A stretch of 64,000 bases of DNA. Origin: Thalassocella blandensis (GTDB lineage Bacteria; Pseudomonadota; Gammaproteobacteria; Pseudomonadales; Cellvibrionaceae). The notes under the pieces were generated by a model. The model saw only the letters and a program-made list of their open reading frames with translations, was not told where the DNA came from and made no database searches. Each line of letters starts with the position of its first letter. The first letter of the stretch is position 1. Positions 7,800 through 15,115 of the stretch are shown piece by piece. A program made the position numbers and the translations under genes. The stretch covers positions 62,001-126,000 of the forward strand of contig CABFPG010000005.1 in the NCBI GenBank assembly GCA_902141825.1, written 5' to 3'.

Positions 7800-10243
7800 T
7801 GAAAATTTATCACTACCCTAAAACACTCTTAACCATTTTACTGGGTGTTTTTCTCGTATTGGCGTATTTCGTAAAAGATTTTAAGGTCGATGCGTCAGCC
7901 GATACTCTGCTGACCAAAAATAATAAGGACTACATTCGCACTCAAATCGCCGGTATCCGATATAACCCCGAAGAATTTATTCTTATTGCATTGAAGCCAC
8001 ATGAAGGTGATATCTTTTCCAAGAGCAACTTAAGTGTATTGAGTGATATTGCGCGAGACCTTGAGGCCATCGAAGAAGTTACGCAAGTGAACAGTATCGT
8101 GAATATGCCGATATTTGCGATCGACAGTGGAATACTGGATGTGGTAGATCCCACGAATCTGACGTGGGAAGAGAAGCAATACTCCCGTGAGGATATGCAC
8201 CGTGTATTGGCGGGGCATCCATTGTATGAGGACACCCTCTATAATCGGGAGCAAACGGCGCTTGGTTTGCAAGTGATTTTTAAAGAGCATAAAGCGTTAA
8301 CATCACTCAATAAAAAAATTGTGAATATCAAGCAGAATTTGCTCGACAGGGAGTTGAAAGAAGAAGAAAAAAGAACCCTCGAACAACTCGAAAAGAGACA
8401 GGATATCCTGAGTGAGGAGTTGGATAAACAGCGCTACCAGGATATAGATGCAATCCGTGAAGCACTAAAACCCTACGAGAAAAATGCGGAGGTCTTTCTC
8501 GGCGGGAACACACTGCTAGCCAAACAGTTGATCGATATCATTAAAGCTGACCTGGTACTGTTTGGATTAACCATTATCGGTATTGTGGAAATTTTGCTGT
8601 GGTATTTATTTGTCAGTTGGCGCTGGGTGCTTTTACCTCTGTTGACCTGTGCTTACAGTATTGTATGCACTCTCGGGTTGTTGGGAATGCTGGGACTTAA
8701 AGTCACCGTTATCTCTGCTAATGTGATTGCATTACAGATTATTTTAACGCTTGCGATCGTGATACATCTGATTATTCAATATCGTGAACTGGTGAAGCAG
8801 GGAGACGATACGCATGTCTCGCTTACCCGTGAAATGGTTAAGTTAAAATTGAAACCTTGTCTGTACGCGGGAATTACGACAAGTGTTGGTTTTGCCTCGC
8901 TCATTTTCAGTGGCATCCAGCCAATCATCAGTTTTGGCTGGATGATGGTATTAGCCTTAAGTGTCACGCTGGTGGCAGGGTTGATGTTTTTCCCAGCTTT
9001 AGTGCTGACTCTGTGCCGATCGGTGGATCGCAGTGAACGCTCCCACCCATTAATTGGCCGCTTCCTCAATTTTTCTCAAGCTGCTGTGTTGAAACGTGGC
9101 GGATTAATTCTTGGGTTATCAGCCGGCTTGTTTATTCTTGGCGTTACGGGCTGCTTTTTCCTGACCGCAGAAAACAGTTTTCTTAACTACTTTAAAGGTT
9201 CAACGGATGTCAAAAAGGAGTTGAGTTTTATTGATCAGAATTTTGGTGGTTCAACGCCTTTGGATATCATTTATACCTTGCCAGAAAGAGAAAAGGCGAT
9301 CGACCTGGAAATCGCGGCTGAAGATATGCAAATGGTCGAAGCCTTGCAGTACGCGTTGGATCAGAATGAAGCGATCGGGGATACAATGTCTATCGCGGAT
9401 TTTGCCAGGGTCGCCAAGGCTGTAAGAGGGAAGCCGCTGACAGAATTTGAAGTGTCGGTTGTGTATAAGATTTTAGGCGATGATATAAAGGAAAAACTGT
9501 TTGGCCCGTACTATGACGCTGAAAATAATGAATTGCGAATTAGTATGCGAATAAAGGATACGACGGAAGGGTTGAACCGGGAAGAGCTTAAAAAGCAAAT
9601 TGAGCAGGAAATTGTGAATGCAGGTATTCCCAGGGACAAATTTACGCTGACAAACTTATTTGTTCTGTATCAGGACGTGCTCCAGCGTCTGGTTAACTCC
9701 CAGTTTGTTACCTTTGCTATTGTGTATGTATTGATGTTCGGCATAATGCTGCTGGTCTTCCGTTCGATTAAAATTGCATTAATCAGTATGGTGCCGAATA
9801 TGGTGACGGTCGCGCTTGTCATGGGGGGTATGGGATGGATGCATATACCGCTGGATATTATGACGATGACGATAGCTGCTGTGGCTATGGGAATTTCTGT
9901 CGATGACACGATCCATTATATTCACCGATTTCAGCAGGAGTCTAAAGCGAAAACACCCGTGGCTGAGGAAAAATCAACAACTGACTCCGTCGGCATGGAG
10001 GATGGGGCAGGCGACCCCGTTGCGTTAACACATCGGTCGATTGGGTATGCTCTGGTTTATACCACGCTCATTATTGTGATTGGCTTTGGCTCTCTATGTT
10101 TTTCTAAATTTGTACCCAGCTTAATCTTTGGTGTGCTTACTGGAGCGACCATGATTGTGGCGTTATTGGCAGATCTGTTTTTGCTGCCGGTATTGCTGCA
10201 CAAGTTTTCAGGTAAGAGACAGCCCTTACAAAACGCCGTTTGA
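7796..10243 (+). CDS. MMPL/RND-superfamily lipid-type exporter
   Basis: An 815-residue inner-membrane protein with two repeats of one helix plus a large periplasmic loop plus five helices (first helix residues about 10-27, clusters at about 250-420 and 640-800), the MMPL/HpnN-like arrangement. A coiled-coil stretch lies near residues 175-215 (LDRELKEEEKRTLEQLEKRQ). The second cluster has ITMTIAAVAMGISVDDTIHY-type residues, with paired aspartates typical of proton relay in RND proteins. The ATG overlaps the mlaA stop (ATGA), so translation is probably coupled, and the pair likely moves phospholipid or a hydrophobic ligand between membranes. Substrate is inferred only from context. Confidence 0.85.
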   Translation: MMKIYHYPKTLLTILLGVFLVLAYFVKDFKVDASADTLLTKNNKDYIRTQIAGIRYNPEEFILIALKPHEGDIFSKSNLSVLSDIARDLEAIEEVTQVNSIVNMPIFAIDSGILDVVDPTNLTWEEKQYSREDMHRVLAGHPLYEDTLYNREQTALGLQVIFKEHKALTSLNKKIVNIKQNLLDRELKEEEKRTLEQLEKRQDILSEELDKQRYQDIDAIREALKPYEKNAEVFLGGNTLLAKQLIDIIKADLVLFGLTIIGIVEILLWYLFVSWRWVLLPLLTCAYSIVCTLGLLGMLGLKVTVISANVIALQIILTLAIVIHLIIQYRELVKQGDDTHVSLTREMVKLKLKPCLYAGITTSVGFASLIFSGIQPIISFGWMMVLALSVTLVAGLMFFPALVLTLCRSVDRSERSHPLIGRFLNFSQAAVLKRGGLILGLSAGLFILGVTGCFFLTAENSFLNYFKGSTDVKKELSFIDQNFGGSTPLDIIYTLPEREKAIDLEIAAEDMQMVEALQYALDQNEAIGDTMSIADFARVAKAVRGKPLTEFEVSVVYKILGDDIKEKLFGPYYDAENNELRISMRIKDTTEGLNREELKKQIEQEIVNAGIPRDKFTLTNLFVLYQDVLQRLVNSQFVTFAIVYVLMFGIMLLVFRSIKIALISMVPNMVTVALVMGGMGWMHIPLDIMTMTIAAVAMGISVDDTIHYIHRFQQESKAKTPVAEEKSTTDSVGMEDGAGDPVALTHRSIGYALVYTTLIIVIGFGSLCFSKFVPSLIFGVLTGATMIVALLADLFLLPVLLHKFSGKRQPLQNAV

Positions 10244-10281
10244 TTCCTTTCAAAAAATGCAGGCGTCGGCTTGCCAAAAAT

Positions 10282-10319
10282 ACAGCACAATCACTGTTGA
10301 GGTGGTTGTGTTGTTTTTT
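10282..10319 (+). terminator. rho-independent terminator after RND gene
   Basis: A 13-bp stem with two G-U pairs (ACAGCACAATCAC at 10282 with GTGGTTGTGTTGT at 10302) followed by six T residues. Confidence 0.85.
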
Positions 10320-10587
10320 ATTGGACATTAGGTTTAAAGATTTTGGGGCTATGCTGAGGTAATGTCTTTGATTCTGCCGAGAGGTCGTAGTGTGTTGTTC
10401 AAATGATTTAAAACGGCGTGTGGTTCAGCTATGTTACTGCGTCGCCTTTTTATGTTAGAGCGTTGCCTTGCTATGTTATTGGTTTTACTAAATCAAGAAT
10501 TTGTTTGGATATGTTGTCTGCAGCGCTTGCGTAAGGCAGTATCTTTTATACGGTGAAAAGTATGGCTGAAGGATAAAAATCGAAAGG

Positions 10588-10635
10588 CATCACAAATGAA
10601 AAGCATAGCAAATGAAAAACATAACAAAGAGAAGC
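10588..10635 (+). repeat. 16-nt imperfect tandem repeat x3
   Basis: Units start at 10588, 10604 and 10620 and resemble CATAGCAAATGAAAAA, with 2-5 differences between copies. Confidence 0.85.
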
Positions 10636-10657
10636 GTGCTGGTACGCGCACAGCGAG

Positions 10658-11095
10658 TTAAGCGGTTGCCCGCTCAACTGCGTGTATTTCGTCGTGGCAG
10701 GCTTTCATGTCTACGTAGATTTCACGGAGTGTGGAATATACTTCCGGTGGTTGTTCGTTATCCATGGCCTGAGTAATATCACTTAAGGTTTTATCTTCCA
10801 CTTCCTCTAATTGCGCTACCAATGTATGGTCGGTATCAGAGGATAGCTTTGCCAGAAGGTTCGCATAAATTTTACGAGCCTCCACGGAATAGTTATTACC
10901 TTCTTCTGGCTCGCCTTCCTGAATGATCACAAAAGGCGTCAGGCGTGTAACAGCCTGTTGTTTTATCATTCGCATTTTTTCGAACAAGGTTGCTATAGAT
11001 GGGTCTTTTACTTGAGATTTTGCATCCTGATAAAAACTGGCCGCACTATTTAATGTTTTGATGATGTCATCTATTTTATGAATATACTTACTCAT
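10658..11095 (-). CDS. DUF2383 / PA2169-like four-helix protein
   Basis: A 145-residue soluble, almost wholly helical protein. The helices start near residues 5, 42, 75 and 118. The layout (an N-terminal helix with DDIIKTLN, a central RKIYANLL segment and a C-terminal HDEIHAVE helix) resembles the DUF2383/PA2169 ferritin-like family, but ferritin metal ligands are not clearly arranged. Function is unknown; relatives are often found with stress genes. It lies 30 bases downstream of another small gene on the same strand, likely one transcript starting upstream of 11323. Confidence 0.65.
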   Translation of the reverse strand: MSKYIHKIDDIIKTLNSAASFYQDAKSQVKDPSIATLFEKMRMIKQQAVTRLTPFVIIQEGEPEEGNNYSVEARKIYANLLAKLSSDTDHTLVAQLEEVEDKTLSDITQAMDNEQPPEVYSTLREIYVDMKACHDEIHAVERATA

Positions 11096-11125
11096 AAGAT
11101 AATCCTCGCTTATAACTGACTACGA

Positions 11126-11323
11126 TTAACGGCGTTTAGCTGCAAGTCTGTTGGCTCGTGCGTGAACGTAGATAGTGTAATCGTGATTGTTATAGGTTTC
11201 ATCCACGTCCAGGTCGTGATTGAATCGAATATCTTCCAGAAAGTTTTCTTCCATGGAAAAGTCGTCGTAAGAATTTTCCATACCGTCAAAATAATCGTTG
11301 TTAAAAATACTGCGGTTTCTCAT
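11126..11323 (-). CDS. small acidic hypothetical protein
   Basis: 65 residues, rich in Asp, Asn, Glu and Tyr, with a basic C-terminal end (RANRLAAKRR). No signal peptide or membrane segment. A good ribosome site (AGAGGTGAG) precedes the ATG and the frame is intact, so it is probably real. I do not recognise the family. It is probably co-transcribed with the DUF2383-like gene. Confidence 0.6.
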   Translation of the reverse strand: MRNRSIFNNDYFDGMENSYDDFSMEENFLEDIRFNHDLDVDETYNNHDYTIYVHARANRLAAKRR

Positions 11324-11890
11324 GGTCTCACCTCTTATTGGTCATGGTTTCATTATTGTTGAAGAACGAAACCTTCGATGTCATTTTTCAAATAGATATT
11401 ATGACTATTCATGATCCATGCCATTCCGGAAAAATCGAGTAAGTACGGGGATTTGGGGGGGCAGTACTACCAATTGGTAAGTCGCTTTGGTAGTCTAAAC
11501 GCCGAAATATTGTAAAGACGTAAATGCGCAAGTACATCGTTACATCGCACTTTGAATTGTTGCTGATCCCTGAGTAAATGATACATTTTTTCCGTGCTTA
11601 TTTGCTAAGCGGAAACAATAGTAAAGCCGCTAAATAAGCCAATTCACTATGCACTATCCTGGGTTTTTGTATCGCGTGTAGGTGAAGCGTATATCCGGCG
11701 CACCAGTTTATGGAAAAAAGCAGCTATACTCGCCTGATGAACGCTGCTTATGCGCCAATGATTCTGGGGAATGATAATACTTTGGATCTACAGGCTAAGC
11801 ACTAATAACAACACTACTAACTGCAGTAACGGGTGATGACGTGAGAAGTACAAGAATTTTAATTGATCGACCAAAAGGAAGCCACGGCGT
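11324..11890. other. 567-bp divergent intergenic region
   Basis: Separates the minus-strand small genes from the second antiporter. It contains a 12-bp perfect palindrome (see 11468). Nothing coding is evident. Confidence 0.6.
11468..11479. promoter_or_regulatory. 12-bp palindrome TACCAATTGGTA
   Basis: A perfect dyad in the divergent region, 145 bases upstream of the small acidic gene and 412 before the antiporter. It could be an operator; no regulator is known. Confidence 0.3.
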
Positions 11891-13687
11891 ATGAGTGCCA
11901 TTGTCATATTAGGATTAATTGGGTGTTGTGGTTTTTTATGTCAATGGTTGGCTTGGAAGTCCAAGCAGCCAGCGATTCTTTACTTGTTGTTTGTCGGTAT
12001 GCTGCTCGGTCCGATTACCGGCTGGTTGGTCCCTGAAGATTATTTTGGTGATCTTCTTTTCCCCATCGTGTCAGTTGCTGTGGCAATTATTCTGTTCGAG
12101 GGTGCGCTGACCTTGCGGTTATCGGAGCTTCGGGAGATCGCCACGCCAGTGGTAAAGATGGTGTCCTGGGGAGCGCTGTTAAATGCGGTGATAACGGCGA
12201 CGGCTGTTCATTATATTTTAGATTTTAACTGGAGCCTGGCGGCATTGTTTGGTGCCATTATGGTGGTCACGGGGCCCACAGTGATTATCCCTATATTGCG
12301 TGTTGCCAAACCGACCAAGCGTGTCAGCCGAATTTTGCGCTGGGAGGGGATTGTGATTGATCCCATTGGAGCCCTGTTTGCGGTGCTGGTGTTTGAATGG
12401 ATTTTGCTGGACAGTCACGGCGACCAGTCGTTCTTCAGTATCGGGCTGACTTTTCTTAAAACCGTGGGGCTGGGGTGTGTGGTCGGCATTGTCACGGGCT
12501 ATGTATTTGGATATATGCTGCGCAAGAACTGGATACCGGAATATCTCCATAATTATGCGGCTGTATCCTTTGTTGTTTTCGCGTTGGTGTTTTCAAATTC
12601 ACTCGCACATGAGTCGGGTTTGCTGGCCGTAACAATCATGGGGATCTGGTTAACCAATATGCCCGGCGTGCATACGCGCAATATACTGGCATTTAAAGAA
12701 AATCTTACGCTAATCCTGGTATCGCTGCTGTTTATTGTGTTGGCAGCGCGTATTGATTTTAATGGCCTTTATCAGCTGGGTATTGGTGCGGTGCTGGTGA
12801 TGTTGGTCATCCAGTTTATCGCCAGGCCATTAAAAGTGATGTTGTGTTTGTGGGGCTCTTCGCTTTCCTTGAACGAGCGTTTTGCCGTGTCCTGGATAGG
12901 GCCGCGCGGTATTGTCGCTGCTGCCGTATCAGCGTTGTTCGCGATAAAACTGCAAGCGGTTGAATTTCCAGGCGCAGAATTGCTGGTGCCGCTAAGCTTC
13001 AGCGTGATTATGGGCACGGTTATTATTCAAAGCCTGACGGCTACATCTGTGTGTAGATTATTGAAGGTGCGAAAACCCAGTGCTCATGGTCATCTAATTA
13101 TTGGGGCGAATCGCATTGCGATTGAAGTTGGGAAAGCGCTGCAGGATTCCGGTGCCGCCGTGCTGTTATGTGATACTTCCTGGTTTGATATCAAAAAAGC
13201 GCGCCTGGAAGGTTTGAATTGCTACTATGGCAACCCCTGTTCGCATCATGCGGACCTTTACCTCGATGTTTCCGATTATTCTTGCATGTTGGGGCTGGAT
13301 TATTTCTCTGACACCAATGCCTCCGCTGCATTGCGTTTCCGTGAAGAATTCGGAATTCGCGGGATTTTTACGCTGCAGCCAAAAAATGGTGATCAGCAAA
13401 ATTGGAAACATGGTACCAGTTCGGTTTATACCGGCCGACTGCTATTTGATGAAGGAATCAGCTATACCCAACTTTCTCAGGCGCTCAATAATGGCGAGAA
13501 AATCCGTAAAACAACCTTAAGTGACGTGTATAGCTATGAGGACTGGTTAGCACACAGTAGTAATGAACACGCGGAGATTTTATTTGTCATAGACGAGAAA
13601 GGTAAGGTGCGTTGGAATACGGTAGACACAGAGCTGAAACCGCAAACTAACTGGACCATCTATTCGATCAATATAGCGGATGAGTAA
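11891..13687 (+). CDS. CPA1 antiporter with C-terminal TrkA-N-like domain
   Basis: A 598-residue inner-membrane cation:proton antiporter. Residues 1-390 hold about 12-13 helices with family motifs (LFEGALTLR near 75-83, TGPTVIIPILR near 126-136, GPRGIVAAAVSALFA near 336-350). Residues about 400-500 form a Rossmann-like nucleotide-binding fold (HLIIGANRIAIEVGKAL, then VLLCDT), like the TrkA-N domains that gate K+ transporters in response to nucleotides. The last 100 residues are soluble. This architecture is typical of NhaP2/CvrA-like K+/H+ or Na+/H+ exchangers. It is a single gene with a purine-rich ribosome site (AAAAGGAAG). Confidence 0.85.
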   Translation: MSAIVILGLIGCCGFLCQWLAWKSKQPAILYLLFVGMLLGPITGWLVPEDYFGDLLFPIVSVAVAIILFEGALTLRLSELREIATPVVKMVSWGALLNAVITATAVHYILDFNWSLAALFGAIMVVTGPTVIIPILRVAKPTKRVSRILRWEGIVIDPIGALFAVLVFEWILLDSHGDQSFFSIGLTFLKTVGLGCVVGIVTGYVFGYMLRKNWIPEYLHNYAAVSFVVFALVFSNSLAHESGLLAVTIMGIWLTNMPGVHTRNILAFKENLTLILVSLLFIVLAARIDFNGLYQLGIGAVLVMLVIQFIARPLKVMLCLWGSSLSLNERFAVSWIGPRGIVAAAVSALFAIKLQAVEFPGAELLVPLSFSVIMGTVIIQSLTATSVCRLLKVRKPSAHGHLIIGANRIAIEVGKALQDSGAAVLLCDTSWFDIKKARLEGLNCYYGNPCSHHADLYLDVSDYSCMLGLDYFSDTNASAALRFREEFGIRGIFTLQPKNGDQQNWKHGTSSVYTGRLLFDEGISYTQLSQALNNGEKIRKTTLSDVYSYEDWLAHSSNEHAEILFVIDEKGKVRWNTVDTELKPQTNWTIYSINIADE

Positions 13688-13837
13688 ATTGTGAGTTATT
13701 TCACTGTTTACTCTATCCACAATATTGGTTTTTCTGGTAGGTTCTCTCTTGATCGTGAGGGCGGTCACAACGTGTTTGCGACCAAAAGCCCCCATACTTT
13801 ATAATGCTTTACTGCTTGAGATAAACGTCTATGCATG

Positions 13838-13875
13838 TGTAAGTTTTACGATAAATGATATATGTAAAACTTACA
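13838..13875. repeat. 12-bp inverted repeat (TGTAAGTTTTAC / GTAAAACTTACA)
   Basis: Perfect arms at 13838-13849 and 13864-13875 with a 14-nt loop and no following T-run. It could be a transcript-end hairpin of the antiporter mRNA or a protein-binding site. Confidence 0.7.
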
Positions 13876-14311
13876 TGACGGTGGTTTTTCCTGGCAGCCC
13901 CACATATTCACCATTATTAAAAGCCCTTACTGATTCACTTGCGTCTCGACCTCATACTAAATGCTGTTGAGCCCGAGTCATTGGTTATGTTGATCTGCAT
14001 TCGGTGAGAGTTCTATGACGGGCTGTATCTGGATTTCAAAGCGGTGGTTTTAGTCTGGCTCCAGCGAGCCTTCTAGTAACTTCAAACTAGTACCTTCTAA
14101 CGTCGCCAGACGTTGAGATAGCCCATAAACAAAGCTCTGATTCGCTCATTGCAGAAGATTCGCTCATACAGGCTGCCTGAATGAGCATATTTGGTTAAAC
14201 TTGTGCCCGCTGCCACAGCTTCCCTGAACTGGCAGAGGATGCCAGGCCACAGCACAGCTGGCTAATCCGAAAACAGGCAGCACGTCTGGTAGAAGGCTTA
14301 GCAGCAATGTT

Positions 14312-14355
14312 AGTAAAGAAATAGCAAAGAAGTAGCAAAGAAGTAGTAAAGAAGT
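14312..14355 (+). repeat. 11-nt tandem repeat x4
   Basis: Units AGYAAAGAARY at 14312, 14323, 14334 and 14345, about 110 bases before the heme oxygenase start. Confidence 0.9.
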
Positions 14356-14464
14356 TAGTAAATTAACGGTAATGAAACTGGTTAAGAGTTTGAAGACAAA
14401 CACGGTAAAAAGACAGCACCATTTATCAACTGTATATTCTATCGCACCAAAGAGTTAAACGACG

Positions 14465-15115
14465 TTGAGAACCATAGAACTGAGTGACAAATCAGTAAAC
14501 CTGCATCATGAATTAAAGGCCAGTACGCAGGCGATTCATGAGCAGTTGCATACAAACCCGACCATGCTGCCTTTGTTGAGTCCGCAATGCACTCTTGAGC
14601 AGTATAAGCGCGTACTCGCTTGCTTTTATACCTACTATCATTGGGCGGAGTCCTTACAAACGGAAGCCGAACAATCGAAATTCAGTCTCGAAGCGAATGT
14701 ATGTGAGTGGTTACAAGCAGACATTTCTGCAATGAAAATGAATAATCTTCAATTACAGGGCTTTGTGGCAGAAATGCGAGCTCAATGCCTGGATGATTCG
14801 TCTTTGGTTCCGCATAGTGGTTTTGAGCAGTATCTTGGCTTTCTGTATGTTAAACAGGGCTCGTTATTAGGCGGGCAGGTAATCGCCAGTTTTCTTAACA
14901 AAAGCTTGCATCTGGTGCCCGGTCAGAATCTTTTTTTATTTAGCGGTTACCAAAAGAAGAGTAAAGCGATGTGGCAGCAGTTTCTAATGTATCTGGAAGC
15001 GTGCAGCGATCAAGTTGATCGTCATGTGGTAATCGAAAGTGCCCTTGGGCATTTCCATGTTCTAAAGCAGATTCTCGACACTGCGTATCAAAAGAGAAAT
15101 GATTATGTCTTCTAA
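14465..15115 (+). CDS. bphO: heme oxygenase (biliverdin-forming)
   Basis: A 216-residue soluble, helical protein of the bacterial heme oxygenase family. It would open haem to biliverdin IX, iron and CO. The N-terminal LKASTQAIHEQL carries the expected proximal haem-ligand histidine, and GFEQYLGFLYVKQGSLLGGQVI gives the conserved distal-helix glycines. The start is a TTG (14465), the only start upstream of the conserved region; the ribosome site is weak, which may keep expression low. The end overlaps the phytochrome gene start, the standard bphO-bphP layout in which biliverdin made here becomes the chromophore of the next product. Confidence 0.9.
   Translation: MRTIELSDKSVNLHHELKASTQAIHEQLHTNPTMLPLLSPQCTLEQYKRVLACFYTYYHWAESLQTEAEQSKFSLEANVCEWLQADISAMKMNNLQLQGFVAEMRAQCLDDSSLVPHSGFEQYLGFLYVKQGSLLGGQVIASFLNKSLHLVPGQNLFLFSGYQKKSKAMWQQFLMYLEACSDQVDRHVVIESALGHFHVLKQILDTAYQKRNDYVF

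Larger units (their letters stand above)
10244..10657. other. 414-bp gap: terminator and 16-nt repeat
   Basis: Apart from the terminator at 10282 it holds a degenerate 16-nt tandem repeat (10588-10635). No coding frame is convincing. Confidence 0.6.
13688..14464. other. 777-bp gap: long inverted repeat and 11-nt repeat
   Basis: Holds a 12-bp inverted repeat at 13838, a short dyad (AACGTC-GCCA-GACGTT near 14100) and the 11-nt tandem array at 14312. No gene is convincing; the leader of the heme oxygenase lies at its right end. Confidence 0.6.
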
